A stretch of 64,000 nt of DNA from Bradyrhizobium sp. 186 (lineage in GTDB: Bacteria; Pseudomonadota; Alphaproteobacteria; Rhizobiales; Xanthobacteraceae), in assembly GCF_023101685.1 (NCBI RefSeq), contig NZ_CP082164.1:10199001-10263000 (forward strand). Reading direction: 5' to 3'. Under the pieces are notes generated by a model, which was not told where the DNA came from, did not search any database, and was given only the letters and a program-made list of their open reading frames with translations. Shown in pieces: positions 26,958 to 36,622 of this stretch (its first letter is position 1; each line of letters begins with the position of its first letter). Position numbers and translations under genes: made by a program.

Positions 26958-28079
26958 ATGGCCAGCCCCGAACTCAATCAATTCCGCCGCATCGTCGTCA
27001 AGGTCGGCTCCGCACTGCTGGTCGATTCCGACAAGGGCGAGGTGCGCGCATCGTGGCTTGCCGCGCTCGCGGACGACATGGCGAAGCTGCATCGCGAGGG
27101 CCGCGACGTCCTCGTGGTCTCCTCGGGTTCGATCGCGCTCGGCCGCAGCCGGCTCAAGCTGCCGCGCGGTCCGCTGAAGCTGGAAGAGAGCCAGGCCGCG
27201 GCCGCCGTCGGCCAGATCGCACTGGCGCGGATCTGGTCGGAAGTGCTCGGCGCTCACGACATCGGCGCCGGCCAGATCCTGGTGACGCTCCAGGACACCG
27301 AGGAGCGCCGCCGTTACCTCAATGCGCGCTCCACCATCGGCAAGCTTCTGGAGTGGCGCGCGATCCCCGTGATCAACGAGAACGACACGGTTGCCACCAA
27401 CGAGATCCGCTATGGCGACAATGACCGCCTCGCCGCGCGCGTCGCCACCATGGCAAGTGCCGACCTGCTGGTGCTGCTCTCGGACATCGATGGGCTCTAC
27501 GACGCCCCGCCGAAGAGCAATCCGAACGCAAAGCTCATTCCGGTGGTCGACAGCATCTCGTCGGAGATCGAGGCTGTGGCGGGAGACGCCGAGTCCGAAT
27601 TGTCGCGCGGCGGCATGCGCACCAAGGTCGAGGCGGCGAAGATCGCCACCACCGGCGGCACGCATATGCTGATCGCGTCCGGCAAGATCGAGCATCCCTT
27701 GCAGGCGATCGCCGATGGCGGCCGCTGCACCTGGTTCCTGACCCCGGCCAATCCCATCACCTCGCGCAAGCGCTGGATTGCGGGCTCGCTGGAGCCGAAG
27801 GGCACGCTGACCATCGATGCCGGCGCGGTTACGGCACTGCGCGCCGGCGCCAGCCTGTTGCCGGCCGGCGTCATCAAGGTCGAGGGCCAGTTCGCCCGCG
27901 GCGATGCCGTGATCGTGCGCGGCCCCGACACCAGCGAGATCGGCCGTGGCCTGATCGCCTACGACGCCGACGATGCCGAGCGGATCAAGGGCCGCTCCTC
28001 CCCCGACGTCATGACCATCCTCGGCATCAGCGGCCGTGCCGAGATGATCCACCGCGATGATCTGGTGGTGGGTGGGTAA
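26958..28079 (+). CDS. proB: Glutamate 5-kinase
   Basis: ProB phosphorylates glutamate in the first step of proline synthesis. The 373-residue product has the amino-acid kinase domain (about 1-260) starting [15 protein letters not shown], with [27 protein letters not shown] and LSDIDGLYD, and a C-terminal PUA domain (about 280-365). The ATG at 26958 was chosen; the longer frame overlaps the divergent Bug-type gene. It is followed by proA about 230 bp downstream, past a palindromic repeat. Confidence 0.97.
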   Translation: MASPELNQFRRIVVKVGSALLVDSDKGEVRASWLAALADDMAKLHREGRDVLVVSSGSIALGRSRLKLPRGPLKLEESQAAAAVGQIALARIWSEVLGAHDIGAGQILVTLQDTEERRRYLNARSTIGKLLEWRAIPVINENDTVATNEIRYGDNDRLAARVATMASADLLVLLSDIDGLYDAPPKSNPNAKLIPVVDSISSEIEAVAGDAESELSRGGMRTKVEAAKIATTGGTHMLIASGKIEHPLQAIADGGRCTWFLTPANPITSRKRWIAGSLEPKGTLTIDAGAVTALRAGASLLPAGVIKVEGQFARGDAVIVRGPDTSEIGRGLIAYDADDAERIKGRSSPDVMTILGISGRAEMIHRDDLVVGG

Positions 28080-28100
28080 GGCTCGACAGGCGCCCAAACC

Positions 28101-28182
28101 GTCATGCCCGGGCTTGTCCCGGGCATCCACGTTCTTCCGGACCAGCAAAGACGTGGATGGCCGGGTCAAGCCCGGCCATGAC
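28101..28182. repeat. Palindromic intergenic repeat between proB and proA
   Basis: The element runs from GTCATGCCCGGGCTTGTCCC to GTCAAGCCCGGCCATGAC and contains the inner arm CATCCACGTTC / GACGTGGATG. Its first 30 bases match the copies near 25692 and 41372. It lies within a probable proB-proA transcription unit. Confidence 0.85.
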
Positions 28183-28306
28183 GCCTGAGCTGGGCCATTG
28201 GCCGAGCTATTGTCCGCCACTCGGATCCCAGCCATACCCTCCCCGGCCTTCGCAGAAGCGGGATTTCCGTGCTAGGACACCGCCTTAGCAGAAGGTTGAA
28301 CTAACC

Positions 28307-29602
28307 ATGGCCGCCCCCCTCAAAGCCGTCGACGGCAATGCCGATCTCCAGGCGCTGATGATCGATCTCGGCACCCGCGCCCGCGCCGCCGCGCGCGTGC
28401 TGGCGCTGGCGCCGCCGGAGCAGAAGAACCGGGCGCTGGAAGCCATGGAGCGGGCGATCCGCAGCAATGCTTCCGCCATTCTCGCGGCCAATGCCGAGGA
28501 TGTCGCGGAAGCCCGCGCCTCGAGCAACATGACCTCCTCCTTCATCGACCGCCTGACGCTGACGCCTGCGCGTGTCGAGGCGATGGCCGAGGGCATCGGC
28601 ATCGTGCGCGGCATCGCCGATCCGGTCGGAATCGTCACCGAGAGCTGGCAGCGGCCGAACGGAATGACCATCGAGCGCGTGCGCGTGCCGCTCGGCGTCG
28701 TCGGCGTGATCTTCGAGAGCCGGCCCAATGTCGCCGCGGACGCCGGCGTGCTGTGCCTGAAGTCGGGCAATGCCGTAATCCTGCGCGGCGGCTCAGACAG
28801 TTTCCGCTCCTGCCGCGCGATCCATGAAAGCCTGGTGCAGGGTCTGCGCGAGGCGGGCCTGCCGGAAGCTGCGATCACGCTGGTGCCCACGCGCGACCGC
28901 GCGGCGGTCGGCATGATGCTGTCCGGATTGAACGGCGCCATCGACGTCATCGTGCCGCGCGGGGGAAAAAGCCTCGTCGCGCGCGTCGAGGCCGAAGCGC
29001 GCGTGCCGGTGTTCGCGCATCTCGAAGGCGTCAACCACGTCTATGTCGATGGCAGCGCCGACCTTGCCATGGCGAAGTCGATCGTGCTCAACGCCAAGAT
29101 GCGTCGCACCGGCGTCTGCGGTGCAGCCGAGACACTGCTTATCGATCGTGCTGCCGCCGCGAAGAACCTAACGCCGCTGGTGGAGATGCTGATCGAGGCC
29201 GGCTGCGAAGTGCGCGGCGACGACGCCGTTCAGAAAACAGATGCGCGTGTGAAGCCCGCGAGCGAAGACGATTGGGATACCGAATATCTTGACGCGATCA
29301 TCGCTGCGAAAGTGGTCGACGGTGTCGACGGTGCGATCGCGCATATCCAGACCCACGGCTCGCATCATACCGATGCCATCGTGAGCCAGGATGAGGCTGC
29401 CGCGAAAAAATTCCTGAGCGAGGTCGATTCCGCGATCGTGCTGCACAACGCTTCGACCCAGTTCGCCGATGGCGGCGAGTTCGGTTTCGGCGCCGAGATC
29501 GGCATCGCCACCGGAAGATTCCACGCCCGCGGCCCGGTCGGTGCCGAGCAGTTGACGAGCTTCAAATATCGCGTCCACGGCACAGGGCAGACGCGGCCGT
29601 AA
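28307..29602 (+). CDS. proA: Gamma-glutamyl phosphate reductase
   Basis: ProA reduces gamma-glutamyl phosphate with NADPH to glutamate semialdehyde. The 431-residue product shows [20 protein letters not shown] (about 127-146), [15 protein letters not shown], and the catalytic Cys271 in [13 protein letters not shown]. The C-terminal block [19 protein letters not shown] is also typical. It follows proB and precedes nadD by 18 bp, a conserved alphaproteobacterial order. Confidence 0.98.
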   Translation: MAAPLKAVDGNADLQALMIDLGTRARAAARVLALAPPEQKNRALEAMERAIRSNASAILAANAEDVAEARASSNMTSSFIDRLTLTPARVEAMAEGIGIVRGIADPVGIVTESWQRPNGMTIERVRVPLGVVGVIFESRPNVAADAGVLCLKSGNAVILRGGSDSFRSCRAIHESLVQGLREAGLPEAAITLVPTRDRAAVGMMLSGLNGAIDVIVPRGGKSLVARVEAEARVPVFAHLEGVNHVYVDGSADLAMAKSIVLNAKMRRTGVCGAAETLLIDRAAAAKNLTPLVEMLIEAGCEVRGDDAVQKTDARVKPASEDDWDTEYLDAIIAAKVVDGVDGAIAHIQTHGSHHTDAIVSQDEAAAKKFLSEVDSAIVLHNASTQFADGGEFGFGAEIGIATGRFHARGPVGAEQLTSFKYRVHGTGQTRP

Positions 29603-29620
29603 CGTCGCGAGGCGCGGGCA

Positions 29621-30265
29621 TTGAGCAACCATTTCGTCGCGCCCCGTTCCGTGGCGCAGGCCATACCGCCCTACACCGAGGGCATGCGCATCGGCCTGCT
29701 CGGCGGCTCCTTCAATCCGCCGCATCAGGCCCATCGCGCCATCAGCCAATTCGCGCTGAAGCGCCTCCAGCTCGACCGCGTCTGGTGGCTGGTGACGCCG
29801 GGTAATCCGCTGAAGGAAAACGGCACGCTGCATGAGCTCGGCGCGCGCATGCAAGCGGCGCGCGACGTCGCCAACGATCCGCGGATCGAGGTGAGCTGTC
29901 TCGAATCCGTCATCCGTACGCGCTACACTATCGACACGATCAACACCTTGCGCCGCCGCCTCAGCGGCTTGCGCTTTGTCTGGATCATGGGCGCCGACAA
30001 CCTCGCTCAATTCCACCGTTGGCAGCACTGGCGGCGGATCGCCGACCAGGTGCCGATTGCGGTCATCGATCGCCCGCCACAGAGTTTTCGCGCCCTCGCC
30101 TCGCCCGCCGCCCAGGCGCTTGCGCGCTACCGCCTGCCCGAGAATGAGGCAAGATTGCTTGCGGATCGGCCGGCGCCGGCCTGGGTCTTTTTGACGGGAT
30201 CGAAGCTGCCCCTCTCCTCAACCCGCCTACGGAACCCGGACGGGAGCTGGAAAGGTACGAAGTGA
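29621..30265 (+). CDS. nadD: Nicotinate-nucleotide adenylyltransferase
   Basis: NadD adenylates nicotinate mononucleotide in NAD synthesis. The 214-residue product has the nucleotidyltransferase motif [15 protein letters not shown] (about 27-41) and the late ISSTRLRN-type element, here LSSTRLRN, near 200. TTG at 29621 is used as the start; an ATG at 29684 ([17 protein letters not shown]) would also give a complete domain. It lies between proA and rsfS, the usual neighbours. Confidence 0.95.
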   Translation: MSNHFVAPRSVAQAIPPYTEGMRIGLLGGSFNPPHQAHRAISQFALKRLQLDRVWWLVTPGNPLKENGTLHELGARMQAARDVANDPRIEVSCLESVIRTRYTIDTINTLRRRLSGLRFVWIMGADNLAQFHRWQHWRRIADQVPIAVIDRPPQSFRALASPAAQALARYRLPENEARLLADRPAPAWVFLTGSKLPLSSTRLRNPDGSWKGTK

Positions 30266-30395
30266 GACCAACTGTGCGGGCTGGGGCTCTCTGGCATATT
30301 GAAACCCTTAACCCCACATGGTGTAGTGTAACTGGTGAGTGTCGGATTCGGCGCTCGCGATACAGTGAAAGGAATGGTCCCTGACCACGTCTGTA

Positions 30396-30818
30396 TTGTC
30401 CAAGTCTGTTTTACCAAAGGTAGCGAAACCGGCGCGTAAAACATCGACCAAAGCTGCGGCCTTGAAGGCGCAACCCGACGCCGACAAGACGCTGAGCCTG
30501 ATCCTCTCCCGCCTCGACGACATGAAGGCGGAAGAGACGGTCACCATCGACCTTCGCGGCAAATCGGCGTACTCCGACTACATGATCGTCACCACGGGCC
30601 GGGCCAACCGGCACGTTGGCGCGATCGCGGAAAACGTCACGAAGAGCCTCAAGGAGACCGGCATCAAGAACATCCACGTCGAGGGCTTGCCCAATTGCGA
30701 CTGGGTGCTGATCGATTCCGGCGATGTGATCGTGCACGTGTTCAGACCCGAGGTCCGTGAGTTCTACAATCTCGAGAGGTTGTATACCCAGGGCCCAGGG
30801 GCGGCGAAGGCGATCTAG
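30396..30818 (+). CDS. rsfS: Ribosomal silencing factor RsfS
   Basis: RsfS binds L14 and blocks subunit joining in stationary phase. The 140-residue product has a basic N-terminal extension (about 1-30), then ILSRLDDMKAEETVTIDLRG, YSDYMIVTTGRANRHVGAIAE and NCDWVLIDSGDVIVHVF, the core of the family. The TTG at 30396 is the only plausible start in frame before the domain. It lies between nadD and rlmH. Confidence 0.94.
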   Translation: MSKSVLPKVAKPARKTSTKAAALKAQPDADKTLSLILSRLDDMKAEETVTIDLRGKSAYSDYMIVTTGRANRHVGAIAENVTKSLKETGIKNIHVEGLPNCDWVLIDSGDVIVHVFRPEVREFYNLERLYTQGPGAAKAI

Positions 30819-30915
30819 AGGCCTGACGAGCCGATTTCGAATCGGCGGACGTGCATGCTAGCGTCGTGCGCGCGCATGGTGCGCGCGGTCTTGAAAACGC
30901 GACTCTGAAGACGTC

Positions 30916-31398
30916 ATGCGTGTTGCTGTCATTGCGGTGGGCCGGCTGAAGCAGGGCCCCGAGCGGGAGCTTGCCGATCGCTATTTCGAGCGGTTCGGCG
31001 AGGTCGGCCGCAAGCTCGGATTCCGCGAGCTCGCTGTCCACGAAATTCCAGAAAGCCGCGCGCGCGACGCAGCGACGCGGATGGCCGAAGAGGCCGCGGC
31101 GATCGGCGCGCATGTTCCCGAAAAATCGGTTCTGGTGGCGCTGGACGAGCGCGGACAAAGTCTGGATTCGACCGCATTTGCACGGAATCTCGGGCGCTGG
31201 CGCGACGAGGGCACCGGTCACACTATCTTCGTGATCGGAGGGGCGGACGGACTTTCGCCCGAATTGCGCCGTAAGGTCAAGCTCGCGATCGCGTTCGGCT
31301 CTGCGACCTGGCCGCACCAAATGGTCCGCGTCATGCTTCTGGAACAGCTTTATCGGGCCGCAACCATCCTGGCCGGCCATCCCTATCATCGCGCGTGA
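30916..31398 (+). CDS. rlmH: 23S rRNA (pseudouridine1915-N3)-methyltransferase
   Basis: RlmH methylates pseudouridine 1915 in helix 69 of 23S rRNA using SAM. The 160-residue SPOUT-fold protein shows VALDERGQSLDS, TIFVIGGADGLSPELRRK and the C-terminal knot WPHQMVRVMLLEQLYRA with the final HPYHR, all diagnostic. It follows rsfS by about 100 bp and precedes the EnvC-like gene. Confidence 0.97.
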   Translation: MRVAVIAVGRLKQGPERELADRYFERFGEVGRKLGFRELAVHEIPESRARDAATRMAEEAAAIGAHVPEKSVLVALDERGQSLDSTAFARNLGRWRDEGTGHTIFVIGGADGLSPELRRKVKLAIAFGSATWPHQMVRVMLLEQLYRAATILAGHPYHRA

Positions 31399-31429
31399 TG
31401 CGCGCCACAACGAGCACCTTGCCGAAGCG

Positions 31430-32743
31430 ATGCGAGCGCCGATTCTCAACCTGTTGCTGATCGCAAGCGTCGCCGGCGCAAGCCTCGCGCAAGCTCAGAC
31501 GGCAACGCCGGCGCCGCAGACTGCGGCCATCTCGCCCGATGCGATCAAGCAGCGCGAGCAGGAGCTGGAAGCCGCGCGCACAAGGCAAAAGAGTGCGGAG
31601 GAAGCCCAGGCCAAGCTCAAGGCCGAGATCAGCTCGCTCGGCCAGGACCGCACCCAGCTCAATCAGCAGTTGATCGATACCGCCGCCAATGTGCGCGCGG
31701 TCGAGAGCAAGATCGACGAAGCCGAAGCGCGGCTGCGCACGCTGAACGGCCGCGAGCAGGCGACGCGCACCTCGCTCGATTCGCGCCGGGCCGACATCAT
31801 CGAGGTGCTGGCGGCCTTGCAGCGGGCCGGCCGGCGCACGCCGCCTGCGCTGCTGGTGCGGCCTGAAGATGCGCTGCAATCGCTGCGCACCGCCATGCTG
31901 CTCGGCGCCGTGGTGCCGGAATTGCGCGGCCGCGCCGAGAAGATCGCAGGCGAGCTCGGCGAGCTCGTCAGCCTGCGCAAGACGATCGCCGCCGAGCGCG
32001 ACCAGCTTGCCGCCGACCGCGACAAGGTCCGCGACGACCAGACCCGGCTCTCCGCCCTGGTCGACGAGCGGCAACGTCAGCAGGCTTCGCGCGAAAAGGA
32101 TCTCGACGCCGAGAATTCGCGCGCCATCGCGCTATCCCGGCAGGTCGGCGATCTCCAGGGGCTGATCGCCAAGATGGAGCAGGATCTGCAAAGCGCCGCC
32201 AAGGCGGCCGAGGCCGCAAAGCAGGCCGAAGCAAAGGCGGCCGCCAGCAACAAGTCCGGTCCGGCCGCTCTCAAGGATCGTTCCCGGACCAGCCCGGCGA
32301 TCGCCTTCGCCGCGGCCAAGGGCCTGCTGCCGCTCCCGGTTAACGGTAACAAGATCAGGGATTTCGGCGGTTCCGACGGCGCCGGCGGGGTCCAAAAGGG
32401 CATTTCCCTCGCAAGCAGGCCCGGCTCGCAGGTCACGACGCCGTGTGACGGCTGGGTGGTCTATGCTGGACCGTTCCGCAGCTATGGACAACTCTTGATC
32501 CTCAATGCCGGGGGCGGGTATCATGTCCTGATCGCCGGGATGGAGCGCATTTCGGTAAACATCGGACAGTTTGTGCTCACGGGGGAGCCAGTCGCGACCA
32601 TGGGCTCGACCTCTCAAGTCGCCTCCATTCTCGCCACGAACGCAAGTCAACCTGTGTTGTATGTCGAGTTCCGCAAAGACGGCACTCCAATCGATCCTGG
32701 CCCATGGTGGGCCGCAAATGAAGGCGAGAAGGTTCGCGGATGA
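31430..32743 (+). CDS. EnvC-like murein hydrolase activator with degenerate LytM domain
   Basis: The 437-residue product has a signal peptide (about 1-23, cleaved near AQAQ), a long coiled coil (about 38-270) and a C-terminal M23/LytM-like domain (about 310-430). The zinc ligands of active LytM enzymes are missing: the usual first His-x3-Asp region reads GGVQKGISLAS, and the HxH block reads QPVLYVEFRKD. This matches EnvC-type activators, which switch on amidases during division rather than cutting peptidoglycan. The stop overlaps the ctpA start (ATGA), so the two are translationally coupled. Confidence 0.9.
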   Translation: MRAPILNLLLIASVAGASLAQAQTATPAPQTAAISPDAIKQREQELEAARTRQKSAEEAQAKLKAEISSLGQDRTQLNQQLIDTAANVRAVESKIDEAEARLRTLNGREQATRTSLDSRRADIIEVLAALQRAGRRTPPALLVRPEDALQSLRTAMLLGAVVPELRGRAEKIAGELGELVSLRKTIAAERDQLAADRDKVRDDQTRLSALVDERQRQQASREKDLDAENSRAIALSRQVGDLQGLIAKMEQDLQSAAKAAEAAKQAEAKAAASNKSGPAALKDRSRTSPAIAFAAAKGLLPLPVNGNKIRDFGGSDGAGGVQKGISLASRPGSQVTTPCDGWVVYAGPFRSYGQLLILNAGGGYHVLIAGMERISVNIGQFVLTGEPVATMGSTSQVASILATNASQPVLYVEFRKDGTPIDPGPWWAANEGEKVRG

Positions 32744-34098
32744 TGCGCAAGACTTCAGTTATCCTCCTCAGCGCGGCCACCGGTGCGGCGCTGACGCTGT
32801 TCGTGACCCAGCCGCGCGCGGTGTTCATGGGCTCGAGCGCACGGGCCGCGACCGCGGACACTTATCGCCAGCTCAATCTGTTCGGCGACGTCTTCGAGCG
32901 CGTGCGATCCGACTATGTCGAGAAACCCGACGACACCAAGCTGATCGAATCCGCCATCAGCGGCATGCTCACCGGCCTCGACCCGCATTCGAGCTATATG
33001 GACGCCAAGAGCTTCCGTGACATGCAGGTGCAGACTCGCGGCGAGTTCGGCGGCCTCGGCATCGAGGTCACGATGGAAGACGGCCTGATCAAGGTGGTCT
33101 CGCCGATCGACGACACCCCGGCCTCGCGCGCCGGCGTCATGGCCAACGACATCATCACCAATCTCGACGACGAGGCGGTGCAGGGCCTGACCCTGAACCA
33201 GGCCGTCGAGAAAATGCGCGGTCCGGTCAACACCAAGATCAAGCTCAAGATCATTCGCAAGGGCCAGGACAATCCGATCGACGTCACGCTGGTGCGCGAC
33301 AACATCCGCGTCCGCTCGGTGCGCGCGCGCATCGAAGCCGACGACATCGGCTATATCCGCATCACCACCTTCAACGAGCAGACCACCGAAGGCCTGAAGC
33401 GTGAGGTCGCCAACCTCTCGAATCAGATCGGCGACAAATTGAAGGGTTACGTCATCGACCTCCGCAACAATCCGGGCGGCCTGCTCGAGGAAGCGGTCAC
33501 CGTGTCCGACTCGTTCCTTGAGAAGGGCGAGATCGTGTCGACCCGCGGCCGCAATGCCGAGGAGACCCAGCGCCGCACCGCTCATACGGGCGACCTCACC
33601 AAGGGCAAGCCGGTCATCGTGCTGGTCAACGGTGGTTCGGCCTCGGCGTCGGAAATCGTCGCCGGCGCGCTCCAGGACCACAAGCGCGCGACCATTGTCG
33701 GCACGCGGTCCTTCGGCAAGGGCTCGGTGCAGACCATCATCCCGCTCGGCTCGGGCAATGGCGCGCTGCGGCTCACCACGGCGCGCTACTACACACCGTC
33801 GGGCAAGTCGATCCAGGCCAAGGGCATCGTGCCCGACATCGAAGTGCTCCAGGACGTGCCGGACGAGCTGAAGTCGCGCACCGACACCAAGGGCGAGGCT
33901 TCGCTGCGCGGCCATCTCAAGAACGACGGCGACGAGAAGACCGGCTCGCAGTCCTACGTCCCGCCGGACGCCAAGGACGACAAGGCCCTCAAGATGGCCG
34001 ACGACCTGCTCCACGGCATCAAGAACAGCGCCTCTGCGGCGCCGACGCCGGGCAGCGACAACAAGGGCACGACCGACAAGCCCAAAGCGGCAAACTAA
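32740..34098 (+). CDS. ctpA: S41 family C-terminal processing peptidase
   Basis: The 452-residue periplasmic or membrane-anchored serine protease starts MMRKTSVILLSAATGAALTL, a signal sequence. It has a PDZ domain (about 88-170, FGGLGIEVTMEDGLIKVVSP), and a protease domain with Ser in VNGGSASASEIVAGALQDH and Lys in GTRSFGKGSVQT, the Ser/Lys dyad. The C-terminal 70 residues are hydrophilic and Lys/Asp-rich. It overlaps the EnvC-like gene by 4 bases. Targets of the family include envelope proteins and peptidoglycan hydrolases, which fits its neighbours. Confidence 0.97.
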   Translation: MMRKTSVILLSAATGAALTLFVTQPRAVFMGSSARAATADTYRQLNLFGDVFERVRSDYVEKPDDTKLIESAISGMLTGLDPHSSYMDAKSFRDMQVQTRGEFGGLGIEVTMEDGLIKVVSPIDDTPASRAGVMANDIITNLDDEAVQGLTLNQAVEKMRGPVNTKIKLKIIRKGQDNPIDVTLVRDNIRVRSVRARIEADDIGYIRITTFNEQTTEGLKREVANLSNQIGDKLKGYVIDLRNNPGGLLEEAVTVSDSFLEKGEIVSTRGRNAEETQRRTAHTGDLTKGKPVIVLVNGGSASASEIVAGALQDHKRATIVGTRSFGKGSVQTIIPLGSGNGALRLTTARYYTPSGKSIQAKGIVPDIEVLQDVPDELKSRTDTKGEASLRGHLKNDGDEKTGSQSYVPPDAKDDKALKMADDLLHGIKNSASAAPTPGSDNKGTTDKPKAAN

Positions 34099-34124
34099 GT
34101 CGTCGCATCACGCGATCTCTCGAC

Positions 34125-34152
34125 AAAGGGCGGCTCCCGGAGCCGCCCTTTT
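34125..34152 (+). terminator. Rho-independent terminator after ctpA
   Basis: The stem AAAGGGCGGCT / AGCCGCCCTTT (11 bp) has a 5-nt loop and is followed by TTGCTT. It lies 26 bp after the ctpA stop and should end the rlmH-envC-ctpA transcript. Confidence 0.85.
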
Positions 34153-34245
34153 GCTTGGAAGTTCCGCAGCGCCCCCGGCCTATCCCGGCCTGCCGCCGCT
34201 TGACCTCGGCGTGGTATCGTCGGCCTGAGTGATTCGGGATCGCGC

Positions 34246-35469
34246 ATGACTGAAACGGCCGATGATCTGAGCGCCCCGCTCGGACAGGACAAGCCGCGCC
34301 GGAAACGCCGGCTGCGGCTGCCGTTCACGGCCATGCAGGCGCTGGCCGTGCTGCTCGGCCTGTTCATCGTGACGTTTGCCGGTTTTGCCATCTTCAACAA
34401 GGACCCGCTCGGCGGCGAGCCGATGACCCGGATCGCGATCCGCGAGCCGAAGGCCACGGACGAGAAACCGGCCGCGCCCGGCCATGGCCGGGAAAGCCAG
34501 CAGGAAAGCGAGCAAGAGACCAAGGAGGCGCCTAAGCAGGCCGCCTCCGGCGAGCACAAGACCGTCACCATCATCGACGGCTCCAGCGGCACGCGCCACG
34601 ACGTGGTGATCGGCGGCGGTGATGCCGCCGACAAGGGCGAGGCGGCCTCCGCGCCGCCGCCGGTTATGGCCGGGGTCGATCAGAAGCTGTTGGAAAAATC
34701 GCGCTACGGCATGATCCCCGTGGTCGCCGACGGGCTGAAGCCGTTCAACGTCTATGCCGCGGACGCCGACCGCGCCAAGGCCGCCAAGATGCCCGTGGTC
34801 GCGATCGTGATCGGCGGCCTCGGCGTCGGCGCCGCCAAGACCACCGACGCCATCATGAAGCTGCCGCCGGCCGTAACGCTGGCCTTCACGCCCTATGGCT
34901 CAGATCCCGGCAAGCTCGCCGAGCGGGCCCGCGCCCAGCGCCACGAGATCTTCCTCCAGATCCCGATGGAGCCCTACGACTTCCCCGACAACGATCCGGG
35001 GCCGCAAACGCTGCTGACGTCGCTGAGCACCGACCAGAACATGGACCGCCTGTACTGGCATCTGAGCCGGATGCAGGGCTATGCCGGCATCACCAATTTC
35101 ATGGGCGCCCGCTTCGTGGCGACCGACGCGGCGATGCAGCCGATCATCCGCGAGGCGGCCAAGCGCGGCCTCGGCTTCTTCGACGACGGCTCCTCGCCCC
35201 GCAGCATCGCGCCCCAGGCCGCGGCGAGCCAGGCGATGCCGTTCGGCAAGGGCGACATCGCGATCGACGTGGTGCCGACCCCGGCCGAGATCGACCGCGC
35301 CCTGAACAAGCTCGAATCGACGGCTCGCGAGCGTGGCGCCGCCGTTGGAACCGCCTCCGCCCTGCCGGTCTCGATCGAGCGGATCGGCGCCTGGACCAGA
35401 ACTTTGAGCGACCGGGGCATCCTTTTGGTGCCATTGACAACCGCGATGCTGAAATCAAAATCCAGCTAA
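34246..35469 (+). CDS. Divergent polysaccharide deacetylase (YibQ-like)
   Basis: The 407-residue product has a cytoplasmic basic N-terminus, one membrane helix (about 33-55, [18 protein letters not shown]), a Glu/Lys/Gln-rich linker and a periplasmic domain (about 160-405). The domain has [30 protein letters not shown] [32 protein letters not shown] and [14 protein letters not shown]. This is the divergent deacetylase family that usually neighbours envC and ctpA in proteobacteria. Its enzymatic role is not established; a peptidoglycan or division-linked role is inferred from neighbours. Confidence 0.9.
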   Translation: MTETADDLSAPLGQDKPRRKRRLRLPFTAMQALAVLLGLFIVTFAGFAIFNKDPLGGEPMTRIAIREPKATDEKPAAPGHGRESQQESEQETKEAPKQAASGEHKTVTIIDGSSGTRHDVVIGGGDAADKGEAASAPPPVMAGVDQKLLEKSRYGMIPVVADGLKPFNVYAADADRAKAAKMPVVAIVIGGLGVGAAKTTDAIMKLPPAVTLAFTPYGSDPGKLAERARAQRHEIFLQIPMEPYDFPDNDPGPQTLLTSLSTDQNMDRLYWHLSRMQGYAGITNFMGARFVATDAAMQPIIREAAKRGLGFFDDGSSPRSIAPQAAASQAMPFGKGDIAIDVVPTPAEIDRALNKLESTARERGAAVGTASALPVSIERIGAWTRTLSDRGILLVPLTTAMLKSKSS

Positions 35470-35543
35470 ATCAACGGATTGGTATGGCGCGGCTCCGGCG
35501 GGGCCGAGAGGGCCTGCCAGCAGCACGCGAGGGGTGTGTCGGA

Positions 35544-36050
35544 ATGGCGCGTTATGACGATCTGCCCTACCGAACCTGCGTCGGTATGATGCTGATCAAC
35601 ACGAAGGGACTGGTGTTCATCGGCCGCCGCGCCGGCGGCATCGAGCACGTCGACGAGACCCATGTCTGGCAGATGCCACAAGGCGGCGTCGATCCCGGCG
35701 AGGACACCTGGGAAGCCGCCAAGCGCGAGCTCTATGAAGAGACCAGCGTGCGCTCGGTCGAGCGGCTCGGCGAAGTCCCCGACTGGCTGATCTACGACAT
35801 TCCGCGCACGGTTGCCGGCCGCGCCTGGAAGGGCCGCTACCGCGGCCAGCGCCAGAAATGGTTCGCGGTGCGCTTCACCGGCAAGGACAGTGAGATCAAT
35901 GTCGAGAAGCCGGGCGGTGGCGGCCACAAGGCCGAATTCGTGAGCTGGCGCTGGGAGCCGATGAAGAACCTGACCGGGCTGATCATTCCCTTCAAACGCC
36001 CGGTCTATGAGCGCGTGGTGAAGGAATTTTCCGCGCTCGCGGAGGAATGA
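35544..36050 (+). CDS. rppH: RNA pyrophosphohydrolase (Nudix), first copy
   Basis: RppH removes pyrophosphate from 5' triphosphorylated mRNA and starts decay. The 168-residue product begins [20 protein letters not shown]. The Nudix box [20 protein letters not shown] follows HVWQMPQ at about 44-50, and [11 protein letters not shown] near 105-115 is typical of RppH. ATG at 35544 was chosen over an upstream in-frame start at 35484 because homologues begin at this position. It is followed 59 bp later by a second Nudix gene of the same subfamily. Confidence 0.93.
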   Translation: MARYDDLPYRTCVGMMLINTKGLVFIGRRAGGIEHVDETHVWQMPQGGVDPGEDTWEAAKRELYEETSVRSVERLGEVPDWLIYDIPRTVAGRAWKGRYRGQRQKWFAVRFTGKDSEINVEKPGGGGHKAEFVSWRWEPMKNLTGLIIPFKRPVYERVVKEFSALAEE

Positions 36051-36109
36051 TTGCATCGTCAATCCAAGGCGTGCGAAGCACGAACGAGGAATGACGAAGA
36101 AGGAAGTCC

Positions 36110-36610
36110 GTGACCGATCAAAAACCCTACCGTCCCAATGTCGGGATCGCGCTGTTCAATGCCGATGGCCGCGTGCTGATCGGCCACCGCTTCAAAGGCG
36201 ATGGACCCGAGATCATCCTGCCGGGCCTCGACTGGCAGATGCCGCAGGGCGGCGTCGATGAGGGCGAGAACCTGCGCGATGCGGCGCTGCGCGAACTCTG
36301 GGAAGAGACCAGCGTCAAGAGTGCAGCCTATCTCGGCGAGACCGACTGGCTGACTTACGAATTCCCACCCTATGATGGACCGCAGACTCATCGGCTGGCA
36401 AAATTCCGCGGCCAGCGCCAGAAGTGGTTCGCGCTGCGCTTCACCGGCCGCGATGACGAAATCGATCCGCTGACACCGCGCAACGAGCAGCCAGCGGAGT
36501 TCGATGCGTGGCGCTGGGAAAATCTCGATCGCGTCGCCGATCTCGTCGTGCCGTTCCGCCGCGACGTGTACCGCGCGGTGGCGATGCAGTTCACAGCATT
36601 TACGGTTTAG
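36110..36610 (+). CDS. RppH-type Nudix hydrolase, second tandem copy
   Basis: The 166-residue product starts with GTG and reads MTDQKPYRPNVGIALFNADG. It has the Nudix box GGVDEGENLRDAALRELWEE preceded by LDWQMPQ, and the RppH-like stretch [13 protein letters not shown]. It is clearly a paralogue of the preceding gene, with which it shares orientation. Alphaproteobacteria often carry one such gene annotated RppH; here two lie side by side, and which one is the main mRNA pyrophosphohydrolase is unknown. Confidence 0.92.
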   Translation: MTDQKPYRPNVGIALFNADGRVLIGHRFKGDGPEIILPGLDWQMPQGGVDEGENLRDAALRELWEETSVKSAAYLGETDWLTYEFPPYDGPQTHRLAKFRGQRQKWFALRFTGRDDEIDPLTPRNEQPAEFDAWRWENLDRVADLVVPFRRDVYRAVAMQFTAFTV

Positions 36611-36622
36611 GCCGAAACAAGT

